Below the pieces are notes generated by a model. It did not search any database. It worked only from the letters and a program-made list of their open reading frames with translations, and was not told where the DNA came from. Positions 57,770-64,000 of a DNA stretch of 64,000 bases are shown here, one piece after another. Within the stretch, counting starts at the first letter, position 1. The number at the start of each line of letters is the position of its first letter. Position numbers and translations under genes: made by a program. The DNA comes from Streptomyces sp. Sge12 (lineage in GTDB: Bacteria; Actinomycetota; Actinomycetes; Streptomycetales; Streptomycetaceae): NCBI RefSeq assembly GCF_002080455.1, contig NZ_CP020555.1:1302001-1366000 (forward strand). Direction: 5' to 3'.

Positions 57770-58426
57770 ATGGCAGCTGTCGCGAAGGACTCCGGAGACC
57801 GGCCCGCTCCCCCCGTACGGGCCGGCCGGCCACGGGCCTCGGCGAAGGGCGAGCAGACCCGGGCACGGCTGATCGCCGCCGCACGGACCCTGCTCGCGGG
57901 TGAGCTGAGCGAGGGCTTCACCACCCGCAACGTCGCGGCACTGTCCGGTGTTTCGCACGGGATGTGCCACTACCACTTCCAGGACCGGACCGATCTCGTC
58001 CTCGCGGTCATCGAGGACATCCGCCCCGAGTGGATCGCTCCGCTGGAGGCGGCGGTGTCCGATCCCGGCTCGTTCGCCGAGCGCACCGAGCGCGTCGTCG
58101 AGCTGCTCGGCCGGCCCGAGGGCGCCGAGCTCTCCCACCTCCATTCCGCCCTGCACTGGCAGGCCCTCAACGACCCGCGGGTCCGGGAGAGCCTGGAGGT
58201 CGAGTACCGGCGCTGGCGCGCCTGTTTCGTCGCCCTCTTCCAGGTCCTGGCCGACGAGCGCGGCGGCGGCCTCGACCCGCGCCCCCTGGGGCTGGCCGTG
58301 GCCGCCGCCGTCGACGGACTGGCGGCCATGGACTCCCTCGGCGGCGACGGCGGTACGGAGCCGGTCCTGCGCACGTTGATCCGTACGCTCGCCGCCGGGG
58401 CCTGCTCCGGCCGGCCCGGGGCCTGA
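57770..58426 (+). CDS. TetR-family regulator near the deiminase/peptide-transporter genes
   Basis: 218 residues. HTH FTTRNVAALSGVSHGMCHYHFQDRTDLVLAVIED; the C-terminal domain resembles BetI-type TetR_C domains. The ATG has no strong ribosome site, and TTAGAGT lies just upstream, so a short leader is possible. Divergent from the deiminase gene and 12 bp from the convergent ATPase gene; likely controls the deiminase, and perhaps the transporter. Confidence 0.88.
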   Translation: MAAVAKDSGDRPAPPVRAGRPRASAKGEQTRARLIAAARTLLAGELSEGFTTRNVAALSGVSHGMCHYHFQDRTDLVLAVIEDIRPEWIAPLEAAVSDPGSFAERTERVVELLGRPEGAELSHLHSALHWQALNDPRVRESLEVEYRRWRACFVALFQVLADERGGGLDPRPLGLAVAAAVDGLAAMDSLGGDGGTEPVLRTLIRTLAAGACSGRPGA

Positions 58427-58438
58427 ACCCGGGCCCCG

Positions 58439-59263
58439 TTACAGCGCCCTGCGGGCGGCGGCGATCGCCTCGGGGTCCCATCCGGGGCGCGGCACCGACT
58501 CCAGCAGGAGCCGCGTGTACGGGTGCCGGGGCGCGGCCAGCACCTCGGTCGTGGCGCCCGCCTCGACGATCCGGCCGTGCCGCATCACCACGATCTCGTC
58601 GGTGACGCACCGTACGACGCCCAGGTCGTGGGTGATGAACAGGTACGCGATGCCGGTCTGCTCCCTGATGTCCGCGAGCAGGTTGAGGATCTGCGCCTGT
58701 ACGGATACGTCGAGCGCGGCGACCGCCTCGTCCAGGACGAGGACGGACGGCTCGACCGCCAGGGCCCGGGCGATGGCGACGCGCTGGCGCTGGCCGCCGG
58801 ACAGCTGGCGCGGCAGGGCGTCGGCGGCCCGGGTGCCCAGACCCACCTGGTCGAGCAACTCCCGTATCCGCTTCGCGTGGTCGCGGCCCGGGAAGTGCAG
58901 GCGCAGGGTCTCCCGCAGGGCCGCCTCGACGCCGGTGCGCGGGTCGAGGGAGAGGTAGGGGTCCTGGAAGACCATCTGGACCTCACGGGCGCGGGCCAGC
59001 CGCCGGGCGCGCCGGCGGCCCGCGCCCCGCGCGGTCCGGTTCCGGCCGCCCACGAGGACCTCGCCCTCGTCGGCGCGTTCCAGGCCGACGACGATCCGCG
59101 CGGTGGTGGTCTTGCCGGAGCCGGACTCCCCCACGATCCCCAGCGAGCCGCCCTCGGGAAGGACGAAGGACACGTCGTCGACGGCGCGCACGGCTCCGTA
59201 GGAGCGGTGGAGCCCCGTGACCTCCAGGACGGTCTCGCGAGGTCCGGGTCCGTTATCGGGCAT
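58439..59263 (-). CDS. Oligopeptide-type ABC transporter ATPase (DppF/OppF type)
   Basis: 274 residues. Walker A GESGSGKTT, FQDPYLSLDPR, signature LSGGQRQR, Walker B LVLDEAVAALD and switch histidine FITHDLG. The ATG overlaps the preceding ATPase gene by 11 bases. The Walker B end has Ala-Val where the family usually has Pro-Val (DEPVSALD becomes DEAVAALD). Confidence 0.93.
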   Translation of the reverse strand: MPDNGPGPRETVLEVTGLHRSYGAVRAVDDVSFVLPEGGSLGIVGESGSGKTTTARIVVGLERADEGEVLVGGRNRTARGAGRRRARRLARAREVQMVFQDPYLSLDPRTGVEAALRETLRLHFPGRDHAKRIRELLDQVGLGTRAADALPRQLSGGQRQRVAIARALAVEPSVLVLDEAVAALDVSVQAQILNLLADIREQTGIAYLFITHDLGVVRCVTDEIVVMRHGRIVEAGATTEVLAAPRHPYTRLLLESVPRPGWDPEAIAAARRAL

Positions 59264-60260
59264 CGACGGTGCTCCCTTCGAGCCGGTCGCTGTGGTGGCA
59301 GGCGGCCAGGTGCCCCGGCGTGTCCCGGGCGGCCACCGGCAGCGGAACGTGCTGGTCGCAGACCTCCGTGGCGAGCGGGCAGCGGGCGGCGAAGGCACAG
59401 CCGTGCAGTTCCTGGCGCAGGTCCGGCGGCTGGCCCTCGATGGCGGCGAGCCGGCCGCGGGGGCCGTCCATCCGCGGGGTGGAGGCCAGCAGGGCGGCCG
59501 TGTACGGGTGGCGGGGCCGCGCGAAGAGGGTCTCGGCGGGCCCGCTCTCGGCGATCCGGCCCGCGTACATGACGTAGACCCGGTCGCTGATGGCCGCCGC
59601 CAGGTCGAGGTCGTGCGTGACGAACAGCAGGCCGGTGCCGAAGCGGGCGCGCAGTCCGGCCAGCAGCGCGACGACCTCGGCCTGGGAGGTGACGTCCAGT
59701 GCGGTGGTGGGCTCGTCGGCCAGCAGGAGCGAGGGGTCGCCCATGAGGGCCGCCGCGATCACCACGCGCTGGAGCATGCCGCCGGAGACCTGGCCGGGGT
59801 ACTTGCGCAGCACGGCGGCGTCCAGGCCCACCGCCGCCAGGAGTTCGGTGGCGCGCGCGGTCGCGGCCGCCCGGCTCATGGCCTTGGTCAGCGTGGCGCT
59901 CTCGGTGAGGAAGTCCCCGATGCGGCGCAGCGGGTTGACGGAGGCGCGCGGGTCCTGGAAGACCATGGCGACGGCGGAGGCGCGTACGGCGCGCAGCTGC
60001 GCGGCGTTCATGGTGAGGACGTCCTCGCCGCCGACCCGTACGGCTCCTTCGACGACGGCTCCGGGCGGCAGCAGGCGCAGTGCGCTGCGCGAGGTGAGGC
60101 TCTTGCCGGAACCGGACTCGCCGACGAGGGCGACGGTCTCACCGGTGGCGACGGTGAGGTCGACTCCGTCGAGGACGGGCCGGGCGGTACCGGGCAGGGT
60201 GATCCGCAGCCCCTGGATGTCGAGGGTGGGCGCCGGTGGCGTCGGTGGCGTGGTGTTCAT
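59253..60260 (-). CDS. Oligopeptide-type ABC transporter ATPase (DppD/OppD type)
   Basis: 335 residues. Walker A GESGSGKSL, signature VSGGMLQR, Walker B LLLADEPTTALD, H-loop FVTHDLD. The C-terminal oligo_HPY extension carries CAFAARCPLATEVC and a late Cys (HLAACH), the cysteine set often associated with an iron-sulfur cluster in DppD-type ATPases. ATGA overlap with the permease stop. Confidence 0.93.
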   Translation of the reverse strand: MNTTPPTPPAPTLDIQGLRITLPGTARPVLDGVDLTVATGETVALVGESGSGKSLTSRSALRLLPPGAVVEGAVRVGGEDVLTMNAAQLRAVRASAVAMVFQDPRASVNPLRRIGDFLTESATLTKAMSRAAATARATELLAAVGLDAAVLRKYPGQVSGGMLQRVVIAAALMGDPSLLLADEPTTALDVTSQAEVVALLAGLRARFGTGLLFVTHDLDLAAAISDRVYVMYAGRIAESGPAETLFARPRHPYTAALLASTPRMDGPRGRLAAIEGQPPDLRQELHGCAFAARCPLATEVCDQHVPLPVAARDTPGHLAACHHSDRLEGSTVDAR

Positions 60261-61111
60261 CTGTCTCTCCTGGCGACACGGTCGGCCCAGCGTTCGCCGA
60301 CCACGTTGAAGGCGACCACGGTCAGCACGATGAAGGCGCAGGGCAGGATCGCGGACAGCGGGTAGCCGTGCTGGATGGCGGTCTGTCCGTCGAAGACCAT
60401 GCGGCCCCAGTCGGGGGTGAGGGCGGGTACGCCGAGCCCGAGGAAGGACAGTCCGGCCAGGTCCATCAGGGCGTAGCCGAAGTTGATGGTGGACTGGGCG
60501 AGGACGACGGGGGCGATGTTGGGCAGGATGTGGCGCAGGCAGATCTGCAGCGCCGAGTGGCCCTGGACCTGGTAGGCGCTGACGTACGGGCGGGATCGTT
60601 CGGCCAGGACCAGGGAGCGGGTGAGGCGGCTGACGTAGGGCAGGTAGGCCACGGCGAGGGCGATGACCGGGGCGAGCAGTCCTTCTCCGTAGACCGAGAT
60701 GATCAGGATGGCCAGCAGCATGCCGGGGAAGGCGAAGACGAGCTCGGTGCTGCGGGAGAGGACGGAGTCGATCCAGCCTCCCCGCCAGGCCGCGGCCGTG
60801 CCGACGGCGATGCCGGCGACGGTGGAGAAGGCGACGACCCCGAGCGGTCCGAGCAGTGAGGTGCGGGCGCCGAGCAGCAGCCGGGAGAGGGTGTCACGGC
60901 CGGCGGCGTCCACGCCGAAGGGGTGGGCGGCGGAGGGCGCGGCGAGGGCGTTGCCCAGGTCGACGGCGTTGGGGTCGTGGGGTACGAGCCAGGGTGCGAG
61001 CAGGGCCGCGAGCACGACGACGGCGACGAGGGCCAGGCAGACCAGGTGGAGCGGGGAGCCTGCGGCGCGGATCCGGGAGAGGCCGGGCCGGCGGGTCAGG
61101 ACGGCGGTCAT
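60257..61111 (-). CDS. Oligopeptide-type ABC permease (DppC type)
   Basis: 284 residues with six membrane segments. The N-terminus contains APWLVPHDPN and HPFGVDAAGRDTLSRLLLGARTSL, the DppC signature; the cytoplasmic loop is QGHSALQICLRHILPN. ATGA-coupled to the DppB-type gene. Confidence 0.94.
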   Translation of the reverse strand: MTAVLTRRPGLSRIRAAGSPLHLVCLALVAVVVLAALLAPWLVPHDPNAVDLGNALAAPSAAHPFGVDAAGRDTLSRLLLGARTSLLGPLGVVAFSTVAGIAVGTAAAWRGGWIDSVLSRSTELVFAFPGMLLAILIISVYGEGLLAPVIALAVAYLPYVSRLTRSLVLAERSRPYVSAYQVQGHSALQICLRHILPNIAPVVLAQSTINFGYALMDLAGLSFLGLGVPALTPDWGRMVFDGQTAIQHGYPLSAILPCAFIVLTVVAFNVVGERWADRVARRDR

Positions 61112-62070
61112 ACGGCGGCGCTCCTCGTTCCGAGGGTGACCCTGGGGTCGACCAGGGGCAGCAGGAGGTCCACGACCAGGTTCACGACCATGAAGAGGGC
61201 GAGGATGATCAGGGAGATGGCCTGGACGGTCGGGAAGTCCTTGGTGGTGGTGGACAGTTCGAGGAGCTGGCCGATGCCGCCGATGCTGAAGGCCGTCTCG
61301 ACCAGGATGGTGCACACCAGCAGCGTGGAGACGATCAGGCCGCCGGTGGTCAGGACGGTGCCGAGGGAGTTGCGGAAGACGTGCCGCCGGATGACCTGCC
61401 GTTCGGGGACGCCGCGGCTGCGGGCCACGGTGACGTGCTCGCTGTCGAGGGCTTCGAGCATGGCGGAGCGGGTGACCCGGGCGAGCATGCCGATCAGGTA
61501 GAGCGCGAGGGCGATCGAGGGGAGCGTGAGGTGCCGGAGCAGCTCCCCGAGGCCGCCGTCCCCCGTGCCGCTGCTGGGGAACCAGCCGAGGTTGACGGCG
61601 AAGAGGCCTTGGAGCAGGACCGCCGCGACGAAGGACGGGGTGCCGACGGCGAGGGTCGTGGTGACGAGGATGGTGGAGTCGGTGGCCCCGCCGCGGACGG
61701 CGGCGACCCGGCCGAGGAACAGTCCGATGGCGACGACCACGAGGAGCGACATCACGATGAGCGTCAGGGTGGTGGGCAGCCGGTCCGCCAAGAGGCGCGA
61801 GACGTCGGTGCGGTAGGTGATCGACCGCCCGAAGTCGCCCTGGAGGATGTCGCCGAGCCACCGGAAGTACCGGACGAGGAAGGGATCGTCCAGGTGGTAC
61901 TGGGCGTTGATCGCGGCGAGGGCCTCCGGGGAGGCCGAGCGGCCGGCGAGCAGGAAGCTCGCCGGGTTGCCCGGTGCCAGGTACATCGCCGCGAAGACCA
62001 CGAACGAGGCGGTCAGGAGGGTGGCGGCCATCTCCGCCACCCGCCGCAGCGCGAATCGGACGAAACTCAC
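61108..62070 (-). CDS. Oligopeptide-type ABC permease (DppB type)
   Basis: 320 residues from a GTG at 62070 that overlaps the binding-protein stop by four bases. Six membrane segments; typical DppB features are YLAPGNPASFLL, GDFGRSITYRTDV and the EAA-like loop RSRGVPERQVIRRHVFRN. Confidence 0.94.
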   Translation of the reverse strand: MSFVRFALRRVAEMAATLLTASFVVFAAMYLAPGNPASFLLAGRSASPEALAAINAQYHLDDPFLVRYFRWLGDILQGDFGRSITYRTDVSRLLADRLPTTLTLIVMSLLVVVAIGLFLGRVAAVRGGATDSTILVTTTLAVGTPSFVAAVLLQGLFAVNLGWFPSSGTGDGGLGELLRHLTLPSIALALYLIGMLARVTRSAMLEALDSEHVTVARSRGVPERQVIRRHVFRNSLGTVLTTGGLIVSTLLVCTILVETAFSIGGIGQLLELSTTTKDFPTVQAISLIILALFMVVNLVVDLLLPLVDPRVTLGTRSAAV

Positions 62071-63740
62071 TGCGCGGCCCCCACGTCGGCGGCCCACGGG
62101 TAGTACATGTACGAGATGGTGGTGGGGGCCCCGGTGATCCGCTTGTTCAGGAACAGCGCGGTGGGCCATTCGGCGACCGGGATCCACAGGAGCTGTTCCG
62201 AGGCCCGGTGCTGGAGCTTCGCCTCGATCTCCATCCGCTGCTCGGTCGGGTAGACGGCGCTGGCCCGGTCGACGAGCTTGTCGTACTCGGGGTCGCTGTG
62301 GCCGGCGAAGTTCATGTACGCGCCGGTCTTGAAGTTCTGCAGCAGGTCGAGCGGGTCGGTGATCGAGTCGTAGTAGGTCAGCGGGAACATGTCGATGCCC
62401 TCGCGCGCCTGGGGATCGGTGAACAGTGCGGTGAAGGCGTTCGGGGCGATCGTCTTCAGCTGGATGTCCAGGCCGATGCGGGTGCCGGCCGACTGGACCG
62501 CGGTGGCGAGGAGCGACACGTCTTGGCCTATGGAACTGGTGGCCACCGTCAGTGTTTTGCCGGTCGCGCCGGCCTCCGCGACCAGCGCCTTGGCCTTGTC
62601 GATGTCCTGGCCGGTGGGCGGCAGGCCGTCGAAGGCTGTTTTCAGGGTGCTCTCGGGGGCGGCGGCCCAGGCGGCGCGGGTGGTGAGGGAGTTGGTGACG
62701 GTGCCCGCTCCGCCGAGTCCGGCCTTGACGAACCCGGAGCGGTCCAGTGCCAGGGACAGCGCCCGGCGGACGCGGATGTCACCGAGCGGGCCCTGCATGT
62801 TGGTGACGTTGACGTTGACCGTACTGAGGCCCTCGCCGAAGTAGAGGGTGCCGGCGCCGCTGCTCCGCAGGCGGGCGTAGCTCTCGGTGGGGATCAGGTA
62901 GCCGCCGTCGGCCTCGCCGCTGAGCAGGGCGTTCGTACGGGCGGAGGGGTCGGTCAGGACGCGGAAGACGGCCTTCTTCGACTTGGCCTTGGTGCCCCAG
63001 TAGGTGTCGAAGCGCTCCAGTTCGATCGACTGGCCCTTGTTCCACGTGCCGAGCTTGAAGGGGCCGCTGCAGCCGAGGCCGCCCGTGGTGCCGTAGTCCT
63101 TGCCGGCGGCCTCGACCGCGGCCTTGGACGCGACGACTCCGGCGGCGGTGGCCATGTACTGGGGAAACTGCGAGTCCGGCTTGTTGAGCTTGACGGTGAC
63201 CTGGAGCGGCCCGCTCTTCGTGATCGAGGCGACGTTCTGGAACACCTGGGCCCAGGCGGCGGCGTTGTCGGGGTCCGTCTGGCGGCCGAGGCTGAAGACC
63301 ACGTCGTCGGCGGTCATCTCCTTGCCGTCGTGGAAGCGCACGCCGGGACGCAGGTCGTAGACCCAGGTGGTGGGGTCCGGGTTGGACGCCTTCTGGGCGA
63401 GGCCGGGCTCCGTGGTGAGGCCCGGCGTCCAGCGCATCAGGCTCTCGCACACGTTGGACAGGACGGTGTTCTGCGGGTAGTCGAAGGCCATCGTGTAGTC
63501 GAGCGTGGGCGGTTCGGCGTACACGGCCCAGGTGAAGGAGTCGATCTCGCCGCGGGCCTCGGGGGTGGTGGCCGACAGCTTGAGGTCGGTGACACCGCCG
63601 TTCTCGTTCTTCGGGGGCCCGGAGCAGGCCGCGAGCAGGGAGACGGACGTCAGGGTGGCGGTCGCGGCCGCGGCAACGGAGCCGAGCCGGCCGCGCCGGC
63701 CGCCCGGGCGTCTGCCGGTGCGGGGCAGGGAGGTGGTCAT
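62067..63740 (-). CDS. Extracellular solute-binding lipoprotein, family 5
   Basis: 557 residues. Lipobox LLAAC with Cys39. The family 5 features (LDYTMAFDYPQNTVLSNVCESLMRW, PGVRFHDGKEMTADDVVFSL) are clear. First gene of the five-gene importer operon, 116 bp after the stop of the second deiminase gene. The deiminase neighbourhood suggests arginine-containing peptides or polyamines as ligand; the sequence does not prove it. Confidence 0.94.
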   Translation of the reverse strand: MTTSLPRTGRRPGGRRGRLGSVAAAATATLTSVSLLAACSGPPKNENGGVTDLKLSATTPEARGEIDSFTWAVYAEPPTLDYTMAFDYPQNTVLSNVCESLMRWTPGLTTEPGLAQKASNPDPTTWVYDLRPGVRFHDGKEMTADDVVFSLGRQTDPDNAAAWAQVFQNVASITKSGPLQVTVKLNKPDSQFPQYMATAAGVVASKAAVEAAGKDYGTTGGLGCSGPFKLGTWNKGQSIELERFDTYWGTKAKSKKAVFRVLTDPSARTNALLSGEADGGYLIPTESYARLRSSGAGTLYFGEGLSTVNVNVTNMQGPLGDIRVRRALSLALDRSGFVKAGLGGAGTVTNSLTTRAAWAAAPESTLKTAFDGLPPTGQDIDKAKALVAEAGATGKTLTVATSSIGQDVSLLATAVQSAGTRIGLDIQLKTIAPNAFTALFTDPQAREGIDMFPLTYYDSITDPLDLLQNFKTGAYMNFAGHSDPEYDKLVDRASAVYPTEQRMEIEAKLQHRASEQLLWIPVAEWPTALFLNKRITGAPTTISYMYYPWAADVGAAQ

Positions 63741-63782
63741 CGTCGCGCTCTCTATTCCGTGAGGGTTGCGGGGGGAGGAGCG

Positions 63783-63806
63783 GGCGGACCGCCTGAGCGG
63801 TCCGCC
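63783..63806 (-). terminator. Terminator-like hairpin after the second deiminase gene
   Basis: Perfect 10-bp stem (63783-63792 with 63797-63806) and loop CTGA, 50 bp beyond the stop codon of the partial deiminase gene and upstream of the transporter operon. Confidence 0.6.
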
Positions 63807-63838
63807 GGGAGCGGCCGGTTTCCCGGGTCGGGCGGTCC

Positions 63839-63862
63839 GGTCAGCCGGTCAGCCGGTCAGCC
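63839..63862 (-). repeat. 8-bp tandem repeat (3 copies) over a stop codon
   Basis: Three exact copies of GGTCAGCC; the last contains the TGA stop (63859-63857) of the second deiminase gene. Each unit carries TCA on the plus strand, hence TGA on the coding strand. Confidence 0.85.
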
Positions 63863-64000
63863 GGTGGTCCGCACGGTGGGGACCTGCTGGGTGATGCAGT
63901 GGACGCCGCCGCCGCCGAAGGCGATGGCGAGCGCACGGACCCCGACGACCTTGCGGCCCGGGTAGGCCGTGGCGATCACGGCGAGGGCCTCCTCGTCCTG
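63857..64000 (-). CDS. Second agmatine deiminase-family gene (3' end only)
   Basis: Only the last 47 codons lie in the window: the C-terminus contains IATAYPGRKVVGV and the nucleophile motif GGGGVHCITQQ followed by a short tail. This closely matches the end of the deiminase at 56448-57611 (GGGGIHCVTQQ). It is transcribed toward the transporter operon. The rest is beyond the window edge, so a signal peptide cannot be judged. Confidence 0.9.
   Translation of the reverse strand, partial: QDEEALAVIATAYPGRKVVGVRALAIAFGGGGVHCITQQVPTVRTTG

Overview
The window is chromosomal DNA from a high-GC actinomycete, most likely Streptomyces or a close relative. Coding frames have strongly G/C-biased third positions, GTG and TTG starts are common, secretion uses Tat and lipobox signals, and genes are packed with 4-bp ATGA/GTGA overlaps. 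I see no rRNA, tRNA, CRISPR array, transposase or integrase. It contains 44 genes; the GH38 gene at the left edge and the agmatine deiminase gene at the right edge run off the window.

Left part (1-12800). A minus-strand operon encodes a lipoprotein sugar-binding protein, two CUT1-type permeases and a GH38 alpha-mannosidase. Two identical 20-bp operator-like sequences lie upstream. It is followed by a VOC/HTH fusion protein, a class C beta-lactamase-like serine hydrolase divergent from an AraC-type regulator, a small membrane protein, a universal stress protein, and a coupled TetR regulator/threonine dehydratase-like pair.

12900-22640. Two secreted glycosidases (GH27 with a ricin-type lectin domain, and GH89) end in a strong double hairpin. 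Next come a membrane molybdopterin oxidoreductase, a P450, a secreted propeller-like protein with a Pro-Thr linker and Ig-like cap, and a LysR regulator. GH38, GH27 and GH89 together suggest degradation of complex eukaryotic-type glycans.

23193-40010 is the most interesting region. Seven tightly overlapping plus-strand genes form a secondary-lipid-synthase cluster. Gene 1 is an iterative PKS (enoyl reductase-KS-AT-ACP-KR) and gene 2 is KS-AT-DH-phosphopantetheinyl transferase. They are followed by a stand-alone ACP, an alpha/beta hydrolase, a GT1 glycosyltransferase, a methyltransferase with an unrecognised N-terminal half, and a galactokinase-family protein that has lost every kinase motif. 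The layout resembles polyunsaturated fatty acid and heterocyst-glycolipid synthases, so a glycosylated, methylated polyketide lipid is a reasonable prediction. A LysR gene is divergent from it, with a large inverted repeat between them.

40111-51366. A secreted phosphoesterase carries the same C-terminal Ig-like cap as the propeller protein. It is followed by an MFS exporter, an SDR, a TetR regulator divergent from a short UvrA-like (DrrC-type) self-resistance ATPase, a 3-hydroxyisobutyryl-CoA hydrolase-like protein, a SAP/DUF6434 protein, an isochorismatase-fold protein and a CASTOR/POLLUX-type ion channel.

51433-64000. A Tat-secreted L-amino-acid/L-glutamate oxidase-like flavoenzyme, a beta-carbonic anhydrase with an N-terminal export segment and an ABC exporter are followed by an arginine/agmatine-deiminase neighbourhood. 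There, a Tat-type deiminase diverges from a TetR gene, and a five-gene oligopeptide-type ABC transporter operon is preceded by the end of a second deiminase gene.
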